A stretch of DNA of 64,000 nucleotides from an uncultured Clostridia bacterium (GTDB lineage: Bacteria > Bacillota > Clostridia > UBA1381), in assembly GCA_934486735.1 (NCBI GenBank), contig CAKSQL010000007.1, positions 25,248-89,247 of the forward strand. Reading direction: 5' to 3'. Positions 1 through 9,107 of the stretch are shown piece by piece (the first letter of the stretch is position 1; each line of letters begins with the position of its first letter). The position numbers and the translations under genes are program-made. The notes beneath the pieces are model-generated. The model did no database searches, was not told the origin of the DNA, and was given only the letters and a program-made list of their open reading frames with translations.

Positions 1-1
1 T

Positions 2-325
2 GGAAACGTTGTGTTTATCAGCAATGATACAAGCAGAAATATGTATGATATCAAGTCGGAGATAAGAATGGCGGATACAAAGGATTTCAATCTGACATCA
101 TGGGATGAATTTTTGGGATTTATCTGCGGAATCATCAGCGGCAACTTTGATATTTCGAACATATTTATCGACGGAATCTTAAAGATTGTCGATAATTCAA
201 TGGACGGCTTCGAGGGATTTTTGAAAGCGCTTGAAAAGGTATCGGAGAAATTTAATATTGATTTTGAAATCTCTGTCAGCATAGATGCCGACACAGCGCC
301 GGATTATATCAAGAGATACATTTAA
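2..325 (+). CDS. 3' end of an unknown protein (cut by the window edge)
   Basis: The reading frame is open from the first bases to the stop at 323-325, so this is the C-terminal part of a longer gene that begins before the window. A GTG at 11 is in frame but has no ribosome-binding site in view. The visible 108 residues are acidic and amphipathic, with no membrane segment and no motif I recognise. A perfect hairpin follows directly and probably ends the transcript. I cannot assign a function. Confidence 0.55.
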   Translation, partial: GNVVFISNDTSRNMYDIKSEIRMADTKDFNLTSWDEFLGFICGIISGNFDISNIFIDGILKIVDNSMDGFEGFLKALEKVSEKFNIDFEISVSIDADTAPDYIKRYI

Positions 326-340
326 ACTATAGTATTGTTA

Positions 341-372
341 AAATATGCAGACACAAATGTGTCTGCATATTT
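341..372 (+). terminator. Rho-independent terminator
   Basis: Arms AAATATGCAGACACA and TGTGTCTGCATATTT are perfectly complementary around a very short loop and end in a short T run. It separates the upstream unknown gene from thrC and could work in both directions. Confidence 0.75.
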
Positions 373-401
373 TAAGATACTTCAAAGGAAGGAAAATAAT
401 C

Positions 402-1904
402 ATGCAATACCAAAGTACAAGAAATAAAACAGTGTTTGTAAGCGCGGCGGAGGCGATAAAGCAGGGTCTTTCTCCCGAGGGCGGCTTGTTCGTTCCGGAA
501 AGAATACCGATGCTGATAAAGGACGAGATAATGGCTCTTGCCGATAAGACATACCGCGAGCGTGCTTTTTTCATACTCAGCAAATATCTCACCGACTTTA
601 CCGAGGAGGAACTCAAAAATTGTGTTGACAAGGCGTACACAAAGGAAAAGTTCGGAACGGATACGATTGCGCCGATTTACAAGCTTAATTCCGGCACATA
701 TTTTTTGGAGCTGTGGCATGGTCCTACCTGTGCGTTTAAGGACATGGCATTGCAGATATTGCCGCATCTTTTGACCACCTCTATGAAAAAGACAAATGAG
801 ACCGATGAGGTAGTGATTTTGGTTGCCACTTCGGGCGATACGGGAAAAGCTGCTCTCGAGGGCTTCCGCGATGTTGACGGAACTCGGATTATGGTATTCT
901 TCCCGAACAACGGCGTAAGCGAGATTCAAAAACTCCAGATGATAACGCAGGAGGGAAACAATGTCGGCGTTGTGGCGGTAAAGGGTAACTTTGACGATGC
1001 TCAAAACGGTGTTAAGGCAATATTCACCGATGAGGCATATAAAGAGGAATTGGGCAATTCCAAATTCAAGCTGTCAAGCGCGAACTCGATAAACTGGGGT
1101 CGCCTTGTGCCGCAGATAGTTTATTATTTCAGCGCATATGCGGATATGCTCAAGGGCGATGAGATAAAGCCGGGCGAGATGATAAATGTTGTTGTGCCGA
1201 CCGGAAATTTCGGAAATATCCTTGCGGCATATTATGCAAAGAAGATGGGACTTCCGATTGCAAAGCTGATTTGCGCGTCGAACGAAAACAATGTACTGAC
1301 CGACTTTATCAATACGGGAATTTATGATAAGAACCGTCAGTTCCATGTTACGATTTCGCCGTCTATGGATATACTTATTTCGAGCAACCTGGAACGCTTT
1401 TTGTATGACCTGTCCGGCTCGCGCGATGACTTGATTTCCGAGCTTATGAACGAACTTAAGACAAGCGGCAGATACGAAATTCCCGAGCCGATGAAAACAG
1501 AAATGAAAGAATTGTTATGGGCTGGCTGCGCAAATGATGATGAGACCATGAAAACAATCAGAGCATGCAAGGAAGAATATGACTATTGCATGGATACTCA
1601 TACTGCGGTCGCTAAGACAGTGTATGATAAGTACGTTGCGGCAACAAATGATGCAACAAAGACGGTCATTGCATCGACAGCAAGCCCGTTCAAATTCAAT
1701 CAGAGCGTTCTGATTGCACTGAAGGGATGCCAGGCTGTTGCGGGCAAGGACGAATTTACCTTGCTTGAAATGCTCAAAAACGAGAGCGGACTCACCATCC
1801 CGGCATCGCTTGCCGAGCTTAAAACAAAGCCGAAGCTTTTCAATCTTGTGTGCGAAAAGGAACAGATGCAGCAGGTTGTCAGCGATTTTCTTCAGATAAA
1901 CTAA
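402..1904 (+). CDS. thrC: Threonine synthase
   Basis: PLP enzyme converting O-phosphohomoserine to threonine, the last step of threonine biosynthesis, in the cytosol. The protein has 500 residues, the usual length of the longer ThrC type. The N-terminal domain includes the EGGLFVPE segment, and the PLP lysine lies in GPTCAFKDMALQ. The phosphate-binding ATSGDTGKAA loop and the late GNFGNILAAYYAKKMG segment are also typical. The start at 402 is chosen over upstream Met codons because AAGGAAGG lies just before it. The gene stands alone between two terminators; no hom or thrB is adjacent. Confidence 0.95.
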   Translation: MQYQSTRNKTVFVSAAEAIKQGLSPEGGLFVPERIPMLIKDEIMALADKTYRERAFFILSKYLTDFTEEELKNCVDKAYTKEKFGTDTIAPIYKLNSGTYFLELWHGPTCAFKDMALQILPHLLTTSMKKTNETDEVVILVATSGDTGKAALEGFRDVDGTRIMVFFPNNGVSEIQKLQMITQEGNNVGVVAVKGNFDDAQNGVKAIFTDEAYKEELGNSKFKLSSANSINWGRLVPQIVYYFSAYADMLKGDEIKPGEMINVVVPTGNFGNILAAYYAKKMGLPIAKLICASNENNVLTDFINTGIYDKNRQFHVTISPSMDILISSNLERFLYDLSGSRDDLISELMNELKTSGRYEIPEPMKTEMKELLWAGCANDDETMKTIRACKEEYDYCMDTHTAVAKTVYDKYVAATNDATKTVIASTASPFKFNQSVLIALKGCQAVAGKDEFTLLEMLKNESGLTIPASLAELKTKPKLFNLVCEKEQMQQVVSDFLQIN

Positions 1905-1905
1905 T

Positions 1906-1945
1906 GCAAAAAAATACATCGGTTAAAGCCGATGTATTTTTTTGC
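1906..1945 (+). terminator. Bidirectional terminator after thrC
   Basis: A perfect 17-bp stem (1906-1922 with 1929-1945) has a 6-nt loop, A-rich on the left and T-rich on the right. It starts two bases after the thrC stop codon. Confidence 0.9.
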
Positions 1946-1984
1946 ATTCTGACGATTTCATTATATTTTTTGTCTAGAACTTTA

Positions 1985-2013
1985 TATTAATGTTTGCTTG
2001 ATTGTGATATAAT
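1985..2013 (+). promoter_or_regulatory. Probable sigma-A promoter of the GH36 gene
   Basis: A perfect TATAAT (2008-2013) lies 17 bp after a weak TATTAA -35. A GGGAGGTG ribosome-binding site follows and the gene starts at 2041. Confidence 0.5.
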
Positions 2014-2040
2014 AAAGCTGACAAATCGGGAGGTGTCGAT

Positions 2041-4008
2041 ATGGAATTTTTGAAAAATAATAATAGATTGTCATTTTTGTATAACGGAAAAAGCATTTGG
2101 GAACTTAGTCCCCAAAAGAGCGTCAGGGAAAACGGCGATGAAGTTGTAACCGAGTATATTTTAAACAATGAACTTAAGATTACAAATATAGCAAAAAAAT
2201 ATGCTGATTTCGACGGCTATGAATGGGTGACGTGGTTTGAAAACATTTCGGCTAAGCCGACGGGGATAATATCCGAGCTTTACGACTGTGATGTCGGGCT
2301 GCCGTTCGAGCATGACGATCCGCTCGGCTGGACAGCTTTTCTGCCCGATCCGGATAAGGATATGCGGATTTATTCGCCGAGCGGTTCGGACTGCGTAGAG
2401 GATGAGTTTTATTCCGATGTGGACAGAGCCGAGGTTGATATTTATGTAAACCATATATATCCGAATAATGTAAAGGAGTACAAAAACCGCGGCGGCCGTT
2501 CGTCCGATAAAAAAGCGCCGTTTTTCAATATAGCACGACAGAATAAGGGTGTTATTTTTGCGATAGGCTGGACGGGTCAATGGAATTGCAGGATCGCAAG
2601 AAGCGCGGAAAGCTTAAATATAAAGACAAAAATCGAGGACACGCATTTCAGATTGTTCCCGGGCGAGAAGATAAGAACATCGTCCTTTGTCATGATGAAT
2701 TATGAGGGCGATTTTGCCGATTCTCAAAATAAATGGAGACGCTTTGTAAAGAAGCATTTTTCGCTTATCGGCAGCGAGGGCAGAGGAGAATATGCCCCAT
2801 TCTGCGCCGGAGTTTGGGGCGGAATGACCACAAGCAGCGTTCTTGAAAGAATAGAAAAGGTAAAGAGTAATAATATTCCTGTTGAATATATATGGATGGA
2901 TGCCGGTTGGTATGGGATATCGGAAAAGGAAAGTCCCGATGAATTTGAGGGCGATTGGGCAGAGTTTACGGGCGATTGGCGCGTGAATAAATTGCATCAC
3001 CCGGACGGACTTTTGGACGTGACAAAGGCGGTACGGGATGCAGGGCTTAAGTTTTTGCTTTGGTTTGAGCCGGAACGGGTTATATATACAACTCCGACAG
3101 CGAGCAAGCACCCGGAGTATTTTCTTCGTACTCCGTATGAGGGCGATATTAATTGTCTTTTGAACCTCGGCAATGAGGATGCATGGCAGTATTGCTTTGA
3201 TACGCTTGCGGAGCTTATAGAGAGATTGGGAATAAGCTGCTACAGACAGGATTTCAATTTTGAGCCGCTGGAGTTTTGGCGCGCAAATGATGATAAGGAC
3301 AGACAGGGGATAAGCGAGATAAAGCATATCATGGGTATGTACCGTTTGTGGGATGCGCTTTTGGAGAAATTTCCGCATCTGATAATAGATAATTGTGCAA
3401 GCGGAGTAAGAAGAATAGATATCGAAACGCTCCGCCGCTCTGTTCCGCTGTGGCGCAGCGATGTTCAATGCCCTGCCAATTACCCTGTCAGAGCGAGTCA
3501 GATACATAATATCACTTTTGGTACGTGGATGCCGTATTCCGGAACAGGCTCGGGACGCGAGTGGGGAGATGTCTATCGCATAAGAAGTGCATATGCCGCC
3601 GGAATGACAGTCAACTATCTGTGGTCATGCGACTTTGGAAATGACCATGAGCAGATTGAGTGGATGAAAAAATACGGAGAGGAATATTTGCGTGTAAGAC
3701 CGTATTTTTCGTGCGATATGTATCCGCTGACCGATACGCTTGCCGGGGAAAATGCATGGTGCGTTGTCCAGTATAACAGACCCGAGGAAAACGATGGTAT
3801 TTTGCAGGTATTCAGACGCGAGAAGTCGATAAATACAAAGGCGGAGATACAGCTGCGCGCATTGGATTCCGAAAAGACATATGTGTTCACCGATGCGGAT
3901 GATGATTCCTTCTTTGAAATAAGCGGAAAAGAGCTTATGAAAAAGGGCTTGGAGCTTGAAATAAAGGAGAAGCGGACAGCAAAGCTGTTCTTTTATAAAG
4001 AGAAGTAA
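2041..4008 (+). CDS. GH36-type alpha-galactosidase
   Basis: Predicted cytosolic retaining alpha-galactosidase acting on galactosyl oligosaccharides such as melibiose or raffinose. The 655 residues show an N-terminal beta domain, then a (beta/alpha)8 barrel starting near WGGMTTSSV. Family signatures seen are WMDAGWYG, LWFEPERV, the nucleophile region CYRQDFNFEP (Asp after RQ) and the acid/base region LWRSDVQC. It is somewhat shorter than the roughly 720-residue GH36 norm, mainly in the N-terminal domain. It has no signal peptide. GGGAGGTG precedes the ATG. The gene is monocistronic and followed by a hairpin. The exact substrate is not determined. Confidence 0.85.
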   Translation: MEFLKNNNRLSFLYNGKSIWELSPQKSVRENGDEVVTEYILNNELKITNIAKKYADFDGYEWVTWFENISAKPTGIISELYDCDVGLPFEHDDPLGWTAFLPDPDKDMRIYSPSGSDCVEDEFYSDVDRAEVDIYVNHIYPNNVKEYKNRGGRSSDKKAPFFNIARQNKGVIFAIGWTGQWNCRIARSAESLNIKTKIEDTHFRLFPGEKIRTSSFVMMNYEGDFADSQNKWRRFVKKHFSLIGSEGRGEYAPFCAGVWGGMTTSSVLERIEKVKSNNIPVEYIWMDAGWYGISEKESPDEFEGDWAEFTGDWRVNKLHHPDGLLDVTKAVRDAGLKFLLWFEPERVIYTTPTASKHPEYFLRTPYEGDINCLLNLGNEDAWQYCFDTLAELIERLGISCYRQDFNFEPLEFWRANDDKDRQGISEIKHIMGMYRLWDALLEKFPHLIIDNCASGVRRIDIETLRRSVPLWRSDVQCPANYPVRASQIHNITFGTWMPYSGTGSGREWGDVYRIRSAYAAGMTVNYLWSCDFGNDHEQIEWMKKYGEEYLRVRPYFSCDMYPLTDTLAGENAWCVVQYNRPEENDGILQVFRREKSINTKAEIQLRALDSEKTYVFTDADDDSFFEISGKELMKKGLELEIKEKRTAKLFFYKEK

Positions 4009-4049
4009 AGCGGCAGACCCGCCGATAAAAACAGAGCCGAATAATGTAT

Positions 4050-4074
4050 CCCAAAAAAGTCAGACTTTTTGGGG
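4050..4074 (+). terminator. Hairpin after the GH36 gene
   Basis: CCCAAAAAAGTC faces GACTTTTTGGG with one bulged base and almost no loop. It overlaps the left end of the repeat element that follows, so that end may double as the terminator of the GH36 gene. Confidence 0.55.
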
Positions 4075-4278
4075 CTGTAAAAAAGGCATAGACCGTTCAA
4101 GGCATAGAGGCTATTACAAAGTTGCAGCATTTGCTTAGGCACAAATTTAGGTAGAAATCCGCAAAACAACGGATTTCTACCTGTTTTTTACCCTTGAACT
4201 ACACTTCAAACGCACCGCTTGGAGCACTCAGAGTATGCCAACGGGTGCGTTTGAAGTGTTCTGCACTTTTTTACAGCC
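4071..4278. repeat. Multi-hairpin interspersed repeat, copy 1
   Basis: A 208-bp element closed by a perfect 13-bp terminal inverted repeat, GGCTGTAAAAAAG at 4073-4085 and its complement at 4266-4278. Nested inside are an arm pair GTTCAAGG/CCTTGAAC (4095-4102, 4192-4199), a 12-bp hairpin (4150-4161 with 4170-4181) and a 16-bp hairpin (4201-4216 with 4244-4259). A second full copy lies at 9108-9324 and a minimal copy at 62641. No open reading frame is inside. It could be a non-autonomous mobile element or a structured RNA element; see findings. Confidence 0.85.
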
Positions 4279-4485
4279 TTTTTTTATTGCTGCCGATGCG
4301 CTGCTCTACGGGGATTTCTTCAAGGACATAGCAGGGAAGCCGAGTGTTTTTATGTTGAATAATAAAATTGCCTGCGGCAGGTGAACAAAATTGTAGTATT
4401 TTGTCTTGTAAAACCTTGAAATATATGCTAAAGTATGATATACTGGAGATGAGGATGTGAATGTATTTATGAAGTCGAATTATGA

Positions 4486-4713
4486 AATTGTAAAAAAATA
4501 ACATGTGGTACGGCAAGGGATTCGGAAGATGACGGATTTAGATTTTACCGTTTTACCGAGAAGCAAGAGGAGATATATCGTAAATATCGTAATTGGTTTA
4601 TCGAAAAAACTTTTTCCACACCCGGCGTATGCCTGAGTTTTAACACGAACAGCCGAAAATTATATATAAAAGTTGATATCAAACCGTCAACAACGCGCAG
4701 CTGTTTTGCATAA
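4486..4713 (+). pseudogene. Decayed SGNH/GDSL-hydrolase N-terminal fragment
   Basis: The frame reads GFRFYRFTEKQEEIYRKY and then TPGVCLSFNTNSRKLYIKV before a stop. This resembles the N-terminal beta domain that precedes the SGNH esterase domain in some Clostridia. A Met start with matching sequence (MKSNYEIVKK at 4469) sits in a different frame, so a frameshift separates the start from the rest. The catalytic SGNH domain is absent. Family assignment is from memory of the motif pattern. Confidence 0.45.
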
Positions 4714-4802
4714 GAAAAGATCAGCAAAGAAAAGGATATGCCGCGGAGGCTGCAAGCGCAGTCAGAGACTGGGCATTTAACAATATGCCTTTTAATATGA
4801 TA
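4710..4802 (+). pseudogene. Decayed GNAT acetyltransferase fragment
   Basis: The frame reads IRKDQQRKGYAAEAA and then VRDWAFNNMPFNMI. This matches the acetyl-CoA-binding helix region of GNAT acetyltransferases (R/Q-x-x-G-Y-A-x-E-A). It starts where the SGNH-like fragment stops, in another frame, and runs into unrelated sequence. A further short coding-like scrap (TDADKMYYFKFDT) follows to about 4857. The stretch 4279-4911 therefore looks like a gene graveyard; apart from these remnants I see nothing in it. Confidence 0.45.
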
Positions 4803-4911
4803 TTGGTGGTTGTGACACAGATGCGGACAAAATGTATTATTTCAAATTCGATACGTAGGCTGAAATTATAAAATTAAGTATATGAAAAATATTTGACAGG
4901 TGTTTGGATAA

Positions 4912-5595
4912 ATGGATATAGAATTATATTACCGGGAACAGGGGAACGGAGAACCGTTTATATTATTGCATGGAAACGGCGAGGACGGGTTATATTTTAA
5001 AAATCAAACAGATTATTTCAAAAGTAAATATCGGGTGATTGCTTTGGACACAAGAGGCCACGGTAAATCCCCGAGGGGCAGTGCGCCGTTTACCATTGAG
5101 CAGTTTTCCTGCGATTTATACGACTTTATGAAATCGCATCGGATTTTAAAGGCGGTGCTTCTCGGATTTTCGGACGGGGCGAATATTGCCATGGAATTTG
5201 CGATGAAGCATCCGGATATGGTAAAGGCTTTAGTATTGAACGGCGGCAATCTCAATCCGAAAGGGGTAAAACGAATGACGCAGATTCCGATTGAGATTGG
5301 ATATAGAATCGCAAAGCACTTTGCCGCAAAATCGGCAGATGCCGAAAAAAACGCAGAGATGCTCGGACTGATGGTAAACGAGCCGAATATTAAGCCGCAT
5401 GAATTGTCGATTCTCACAATGCCGACGCTTGTTATTTGCGGAGCAAAGGATATGATCAAGGAATCGCACACAAGGGAAATTGCAAAGAATATTCCGAATA
5501 CGAAGCTGACAATTATTGAGGGCGATCATTTTATTGCGAATAAGCGACCGGAGGCATTTAATCGGGCGGTTGACGACTTTTTAAAGACGGTTTGA
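4912..5595 (+). CDS. Alpha/beta-fold hydrolase
   Basis: A 227-residue cytosolic alpha/beta hydrolase of the esterase/peptidase-like type. The oxyanion-hole region is LLHGNGEDG, the nucleophile elbow is GFSDG, the acid is the Asp of CGAKDM and the base is the His of EGDHFI, so the triad is complete. The cap domain is short. The substrate cannot be read from the sequence. Its stop overlaps the upstream open frame of the next gene, with 35 bp between this stop and the chosen start at 5631. Confidence 0.85.
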   Translation: MDIELYYREQGNGEPFILLHGNGEDGLYFKNQTDYFKSKYRVIALDTRGHGKSPRGSAPFTIEQFSCDLYDFMKSHRILKAVLLGFSDGANIAMEFAMKHPDMVKALVLNGGNLNPKGVKRMTQIPIEIGYRIAKHFAAKSADAEKNAEMLGLMVNEPNIKPHELSILTMPTLVICGAKDMIKESHTREIAKNIPNTKLTIIEGDHFIANKRPEAFNRAVDDFLKTV

Positions 5596-5630
5596 TATTT
5601 CAATATTTTTATAAAGGAGACGGGAAAACA

Positions 5631-7928
5631 ATGAAAAAAATATTATCGGTTATTTTAGCAATCACAATGCTTTGCTCGGTGGCAATAGCTGCATTTGCCG
5701 ACGGAGCGGCTGATGAGGCGGTAAAAGTGGGTATCAATGCGGAATATGAGCCGTTTGAATACTACCGGGACGGCGAACTGAAAGGCTTTGATGTTGAGCT
5801 GATGGATTTAATCGGTGAAAAAATCGGCAGAAAGATTGAATTTGTCAACATGGATTTCGACGCGCTTTTGCCTGCCGTTGCAAGCGAAAAGGTTGACTGC
5901 GCGGTTTCAGCAATCACAGTTACGGAAGAAAGGGAAAAGGTAATCGATTTTTCGCGTGAGTATTTGAGAACGACAGTTATTACATTTGAGAACGGTCAAA
6001 CGATTCGTAAATCCGGCGGCGATTATGCGATAGTTTTTCGCAGCGGCGTTTCGGGAGCAAAAGATAAATCCGACGCACTTTCGGATTACGAAAAGCTTTA
6101 TATCGATATTGACAATGCTCTAAGTGAATTGTCGCAAAACGGAACTGTCGGAAAGCTGATAGAGAAATATGAGCTGAACCAACCGGCGGACGAAACAAAA
6201 GAAACTATCGAATATGAAGATGTGCGCGGCTGCGGTACGCCTGCCGCAAAAACCTCGGCAACATCTGTTCCAGCAAGCAAATGGGCAGCAGATAGTATTG
6301 AAATTGCAAGAAAAATAAATATTATAAGCGGAGACTATAACTTCCCCGGGGCAATTACCCGTGAAGAATTTTGTGAACTTGTATTCAATTATATTAAAAA
6401 TTTTCCCGGATCGGCTTTCTCGGTGGGGATAATAAAACCTCCTTTTACCGATACGGATAATGAACATATTGAAGTGCTGAATGCATTGGGCATTGTCAAA
6501 GGAAAATCCGAAACGGAGTTTGCGCCGAATGATTTCCTCACGCGCGAGGAAGCTGCGGCTATCCTTTATCGCCTGATAAAAAAGATATATCCGGATTCGG
6601 CAGCAACCGAAATGTATTTTGAATTTGCCGACAGCGACCAAATTTCCGATTGGGCAATGAGTGATATTCAAGTTATTTGCAATATGGGAATTATGAAAGG
6701 TGTGGACGATAACAAATTTGCTCCGAAAGAACTTTATACCACCGAACAGGCTGTTGCAACTCTTGTGAGAGTATATGAAAATTCCAAAAAATCGGAAGTA
6801 AATGATACCGCCGATTTATCTTTTTCGGACAAACTGAATGCACAAATGCCGGCCGATAAAAACTATATGTTTTCGCCGCTGTCGGTTAAAATGGCCCTTT
6901 CGCTTGCTGCAAACGGAGCGGAGGGCGATACAAAAAATGAAATATTAAACGCGCTCGGAATAAAAAGTCTTGATGAATTTAACGCGCTTTCAAAGGATTT
7001 GATAAAAAGATATTCTCAATGCGATATTTTGAGCCTTAATATAGCAAATTCCATATGGATAAACAAGGATAAAACAACCCAGAATTTCAGCAATGCTTTT
7101 AAGGACTTTGCTGCGGAGCTTTACAATGCCGAGGTCAGAACGGTCGATAACAAGAACGCTGTCGGCGAAATAAATTCTTGGGTGAATGATAAGACGAATG
7201 GCAAAATTCCGCAGATAATCAATAATGCCGACAATTTTTGGGCAATGCTTATCAATGCGATATATTTCAAAGGCGCATGGCAAAGCGAGTTTAATGATCG
7301 TCTTACAAAACCCGATGAATTTACAAATGCGGACGGAACAAAAACAGAGACGGACTTTATGAATAAAACGAGTTGGATTCAATATGCAAAAACAAAATCG
7401 GCAAAAATAATCGAGCTTCCGTATAAAAACAGAGCTGCAAATTTCTCGGAGAGCGGCGAGTATATCGGTACGGACAACTATGATGACCTTGATATAAGTA
7501 TGTATTTGTTGCTTTCGGATGATGATATAAATGCAGAGCGGGAACTTGATGACGCGATTGAAAGTGAAAGCTTTAAGAGTACTTATACGAAGCTTTCAAT
7601 GCCGAAATTCAAAATCGAGTATTCCGAAAGCCTTAATGATATGCTAAAGAATATCGGCATTAAGACAGCATTTGATACCGGAGCGGCGCAGTTTGGAAAA
7701 ATGTTTGATTCGGGCAATATGTGGTTTACCGATACAATCCATAAGACATTTATCAGCGTGGACGAAAAAGGAACGGAAGCCGCGGCTGTAACCGGAATCG
7801 GTATGGGAGGCTCGTCACTTCCGCCCGAGCCGATAGAGCTGAAATTCAATAAACCGTTTTATTTTGTCATTCGTGATAATATAAGCGGAGAAAGCTTGTT
7901 TATGGGAAGATATGCTTTTGCAAAATAA
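5631..7928 (+). CDS. Secreted fusion: truncated SBP_bac_3 domain, SLH repeats and serpin
   Basis: A 765-residue exported protein. Residues 1-23 are a signal peptide ending AAFA. Residues about 31-185 match family 3 amino-acid-binding proteins (GINAEYEPFEYY, VDCAVSAITVTEEREKVIDF), but most of lobe II is missing, going straight to the final helix GTVGKLIEKY. Residues about 205-392 hold SLH-type cell-wall-binding repeats (ITREEFCELV, LTREEAAAILYRL, YTTEQAVATLVRV). Residues about 403-765 form a serpin, with shutter segment SPLSVKMALSLAANGA, hinge DEKGTEAAAVTG and C-terminal NKPFYFVIRD. The start at 5631 has AAAGGAG before it. It is probably a wall-attached serine-protease inhibitor; the role of the N-terminal domain is unknown. 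Confidence 0.85.
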   Translation: MKKILSVILAITMLCSVAIAAFADGAADEAVKVGINAEYEPFEYYRDGELKGFDVELMDLIGEKIGRKIEFVNMDFDALLPAVASEKVDCAVSAITVTEEREKVIDFSREYLRTTVITFENGQTIRKSGGDYAIVFRSGVSGAKDKSDALSDYEKLYIDIDNALSELSQNGTVGKLIEKYELNQPADETKETIEYEDVRGCGTPAAKTSATSVPASKWAADSIEIARKINIISGDYNFPGAITREEFCELVFNYIKNFPGSAFSVGIIKPPFTDTDNEHIEVLNALGIVKGKSETEFAPNDFLTREEAAAILYRLIKKIYPDSAATEMYFEFADSDQISDWAMSDIQVICNMGIMKGVDDNKFAPKELYTTEQAVATLVRVYENSKKSEVNDTADLSFSDKLNAQMPADKNYMFSPLSVKMALSLAANGAEGDTKNEILNALGIKSLDEFNALSKDLIKRYSQCDILSLNIANSIWINKDKTTQNFSNAFKDFAAELYNAEVRTVDNKNAVGEINSWVNDKTNGKIPQIINNADNFWAMLINAIYFKGAWQSEFNDRLTKPDEFTNADGTKTETDFMNKTSWIQYAKTKSAKIIELPYKNRAANFSESGEYIGTDNYDDLDISMYLLLSDDDINAERELDDAIESESFKSTYTKLSMPKFKIEYSESLNDMLKNIGIKTAFDTGAAQFGKMFDSGNMWFTDTIHKTFISVDEKGTEAAAVTGIGMGGSSLPPEPIELKFNKPFYFVIRDNISGESLFMGRYAFAK

Positions 7929-8026
7929 GTTGTCTCAATCGGATGCATACGTATGGCATAATAAATATATTTAATTTACAAAAATAGCATAATTTCACAA
8001 AAACATCCTTAAAATGGATAAATATA

Positions 8027-8055
8027 TTGCATATTTGCGATTTTTATGATATAAT
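8027..8055 (+). promoter_or_regulatory. Sigma-A promoter of the stalk-domain gene
   Basis: TTGCAT (8027-8032), 17-bp spacer, perfect TATAAT (8050-8055). The gene starts 40 bp downstream. Confidence 0.75.
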
Positions 8056-8095
8056 TGTAAAGATACAATATTAATACAAAAGAGGGTTTTAAAGA

Positions 8096-9094
8096 ATGAA
8101 GAAAAAAATTATGGCTATTGTCGCAGCGGCGGCGCTGATTACAGGGACAAACGCGTTTGCGTTCAGCAAGACCGACCACCCCACCGAGGAAAATCCGTTG
8201 GATAACGATTTGTTCGATGTAGCGGTGGAAATTGATTCGGCTTTTCCGATTAAAAGCTTTGATTATGCAAGGGTTGATTATGACAGTGAGTTAGATAAAG
8301 CAAAGGTGATGAAGATTACGGTCGACTATGACGGAAATGTGAAACAAGAGGCATTGACCGACTATGTTGACCCGACGGAGGCATCAAGCGAAGTATATAA
8401 ATACGGATTATCAAGTTTCAATTACAACGAAAGATATGAGACGTATAATGACGGACTTATATTTTTCGGAGGTATGTACAAGTTCCAAGACGTGAACGGG
8501 AATTTCTATATGCCCGATGAGAATGCGTGGAGAGGTGACCAATACGGCTACAATCTCGGACTGATAACCGAGTATGACATGTCGGAGGGGGAACAGTCGG
8601 AGATATGCACCAATATCTATACGGTCTTTACGGATGATATGGATTATATATTCACCGGTGCGGACATTACACCGTTTGACGACAATGGCTATGCAATAAT
8701 GCAATACAAGGAAAAGTCATATGTAATAAAGCTTAAGCGCGGAGTTATTCCGACAGTTTTCTATGACGGCGAAAAAATCAAATTCGACCAAATCCCTGTT
8801 ATTGAAAACGGCAGAACCCTTGTGCCTCTGCGTGCCACATTCGAAAAATTGGGCGCGGATGTAAACTGGGACGAAGAAACACAGACAGTGACCGCAGCAA
8901 AGGACGGCACAATGGTGTCTCTTACAATAGATAATACGGAAGCATCCAAAAACGGAGAGACGATTACCCTTGATACTCCGGCAAAGGTTATAGGCGGCAG
9001 AACGCTTGTTCCGGTTCGTTTTATTGCCGATTGTTTTGGTGTCGGTGTTGATTGGGACGGAGTAATGCAAAAGGTTATACTTACATCAAAATAA
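8096..9094 (+). CDS. Secreted stalk-domain (copper amine oxidase N-terminal-like) protein
   Basis: A 332-residue exported protein with a signal peptide (residues 1-22, ending NAFA). A middle region of about 200 acidic, Tyr-rich residues matches nothing I recognise. The C-terminal 110 residues carry the two-part copper-amine-oxidase-N-like stalk signature: ENGRTLVPLRATFEKLGADV, then GGRTLVPVRFIADCFGV and VDWD. In Clostridia this domain commonly occurs in surface proteins and is not itself an oxidase. An AAGAGGG site precedes the ATG. It has its own promoter and is followed by a repeat element. Confidence 0.75.
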   Translation: MKKKIMAIVAAAALITGTNAFAFSKTDHPTEENPLDNDLFDVAVEIDSAFPIKSFDYARVDYDSELDKAKVMKITVDYDGNVKQEALTDYVDPTEASSEVYKYGLSSFNYNERYETYNDGLIFFGGMYKFQDVNGNFYMPDENAWRGDQYGYNLGLITEYDMSEGEQSEICTNIYTVFTDDMDYIFTGADITPFDDNGYAIMQYKEKSYVIKLKRGVIPTVFYDGEKIKFDQIPVIENGRTLVPLRATFEKLGADVNWDEETQTVTAAKDGTMVSLTIDNTEASKNGETITLDTPAKVIGGRTLVPVRFIADCFGVGVDWDGVMQKVILTSK

Positions 9095-9107
9095 TATTTT
9101 AATGCAC

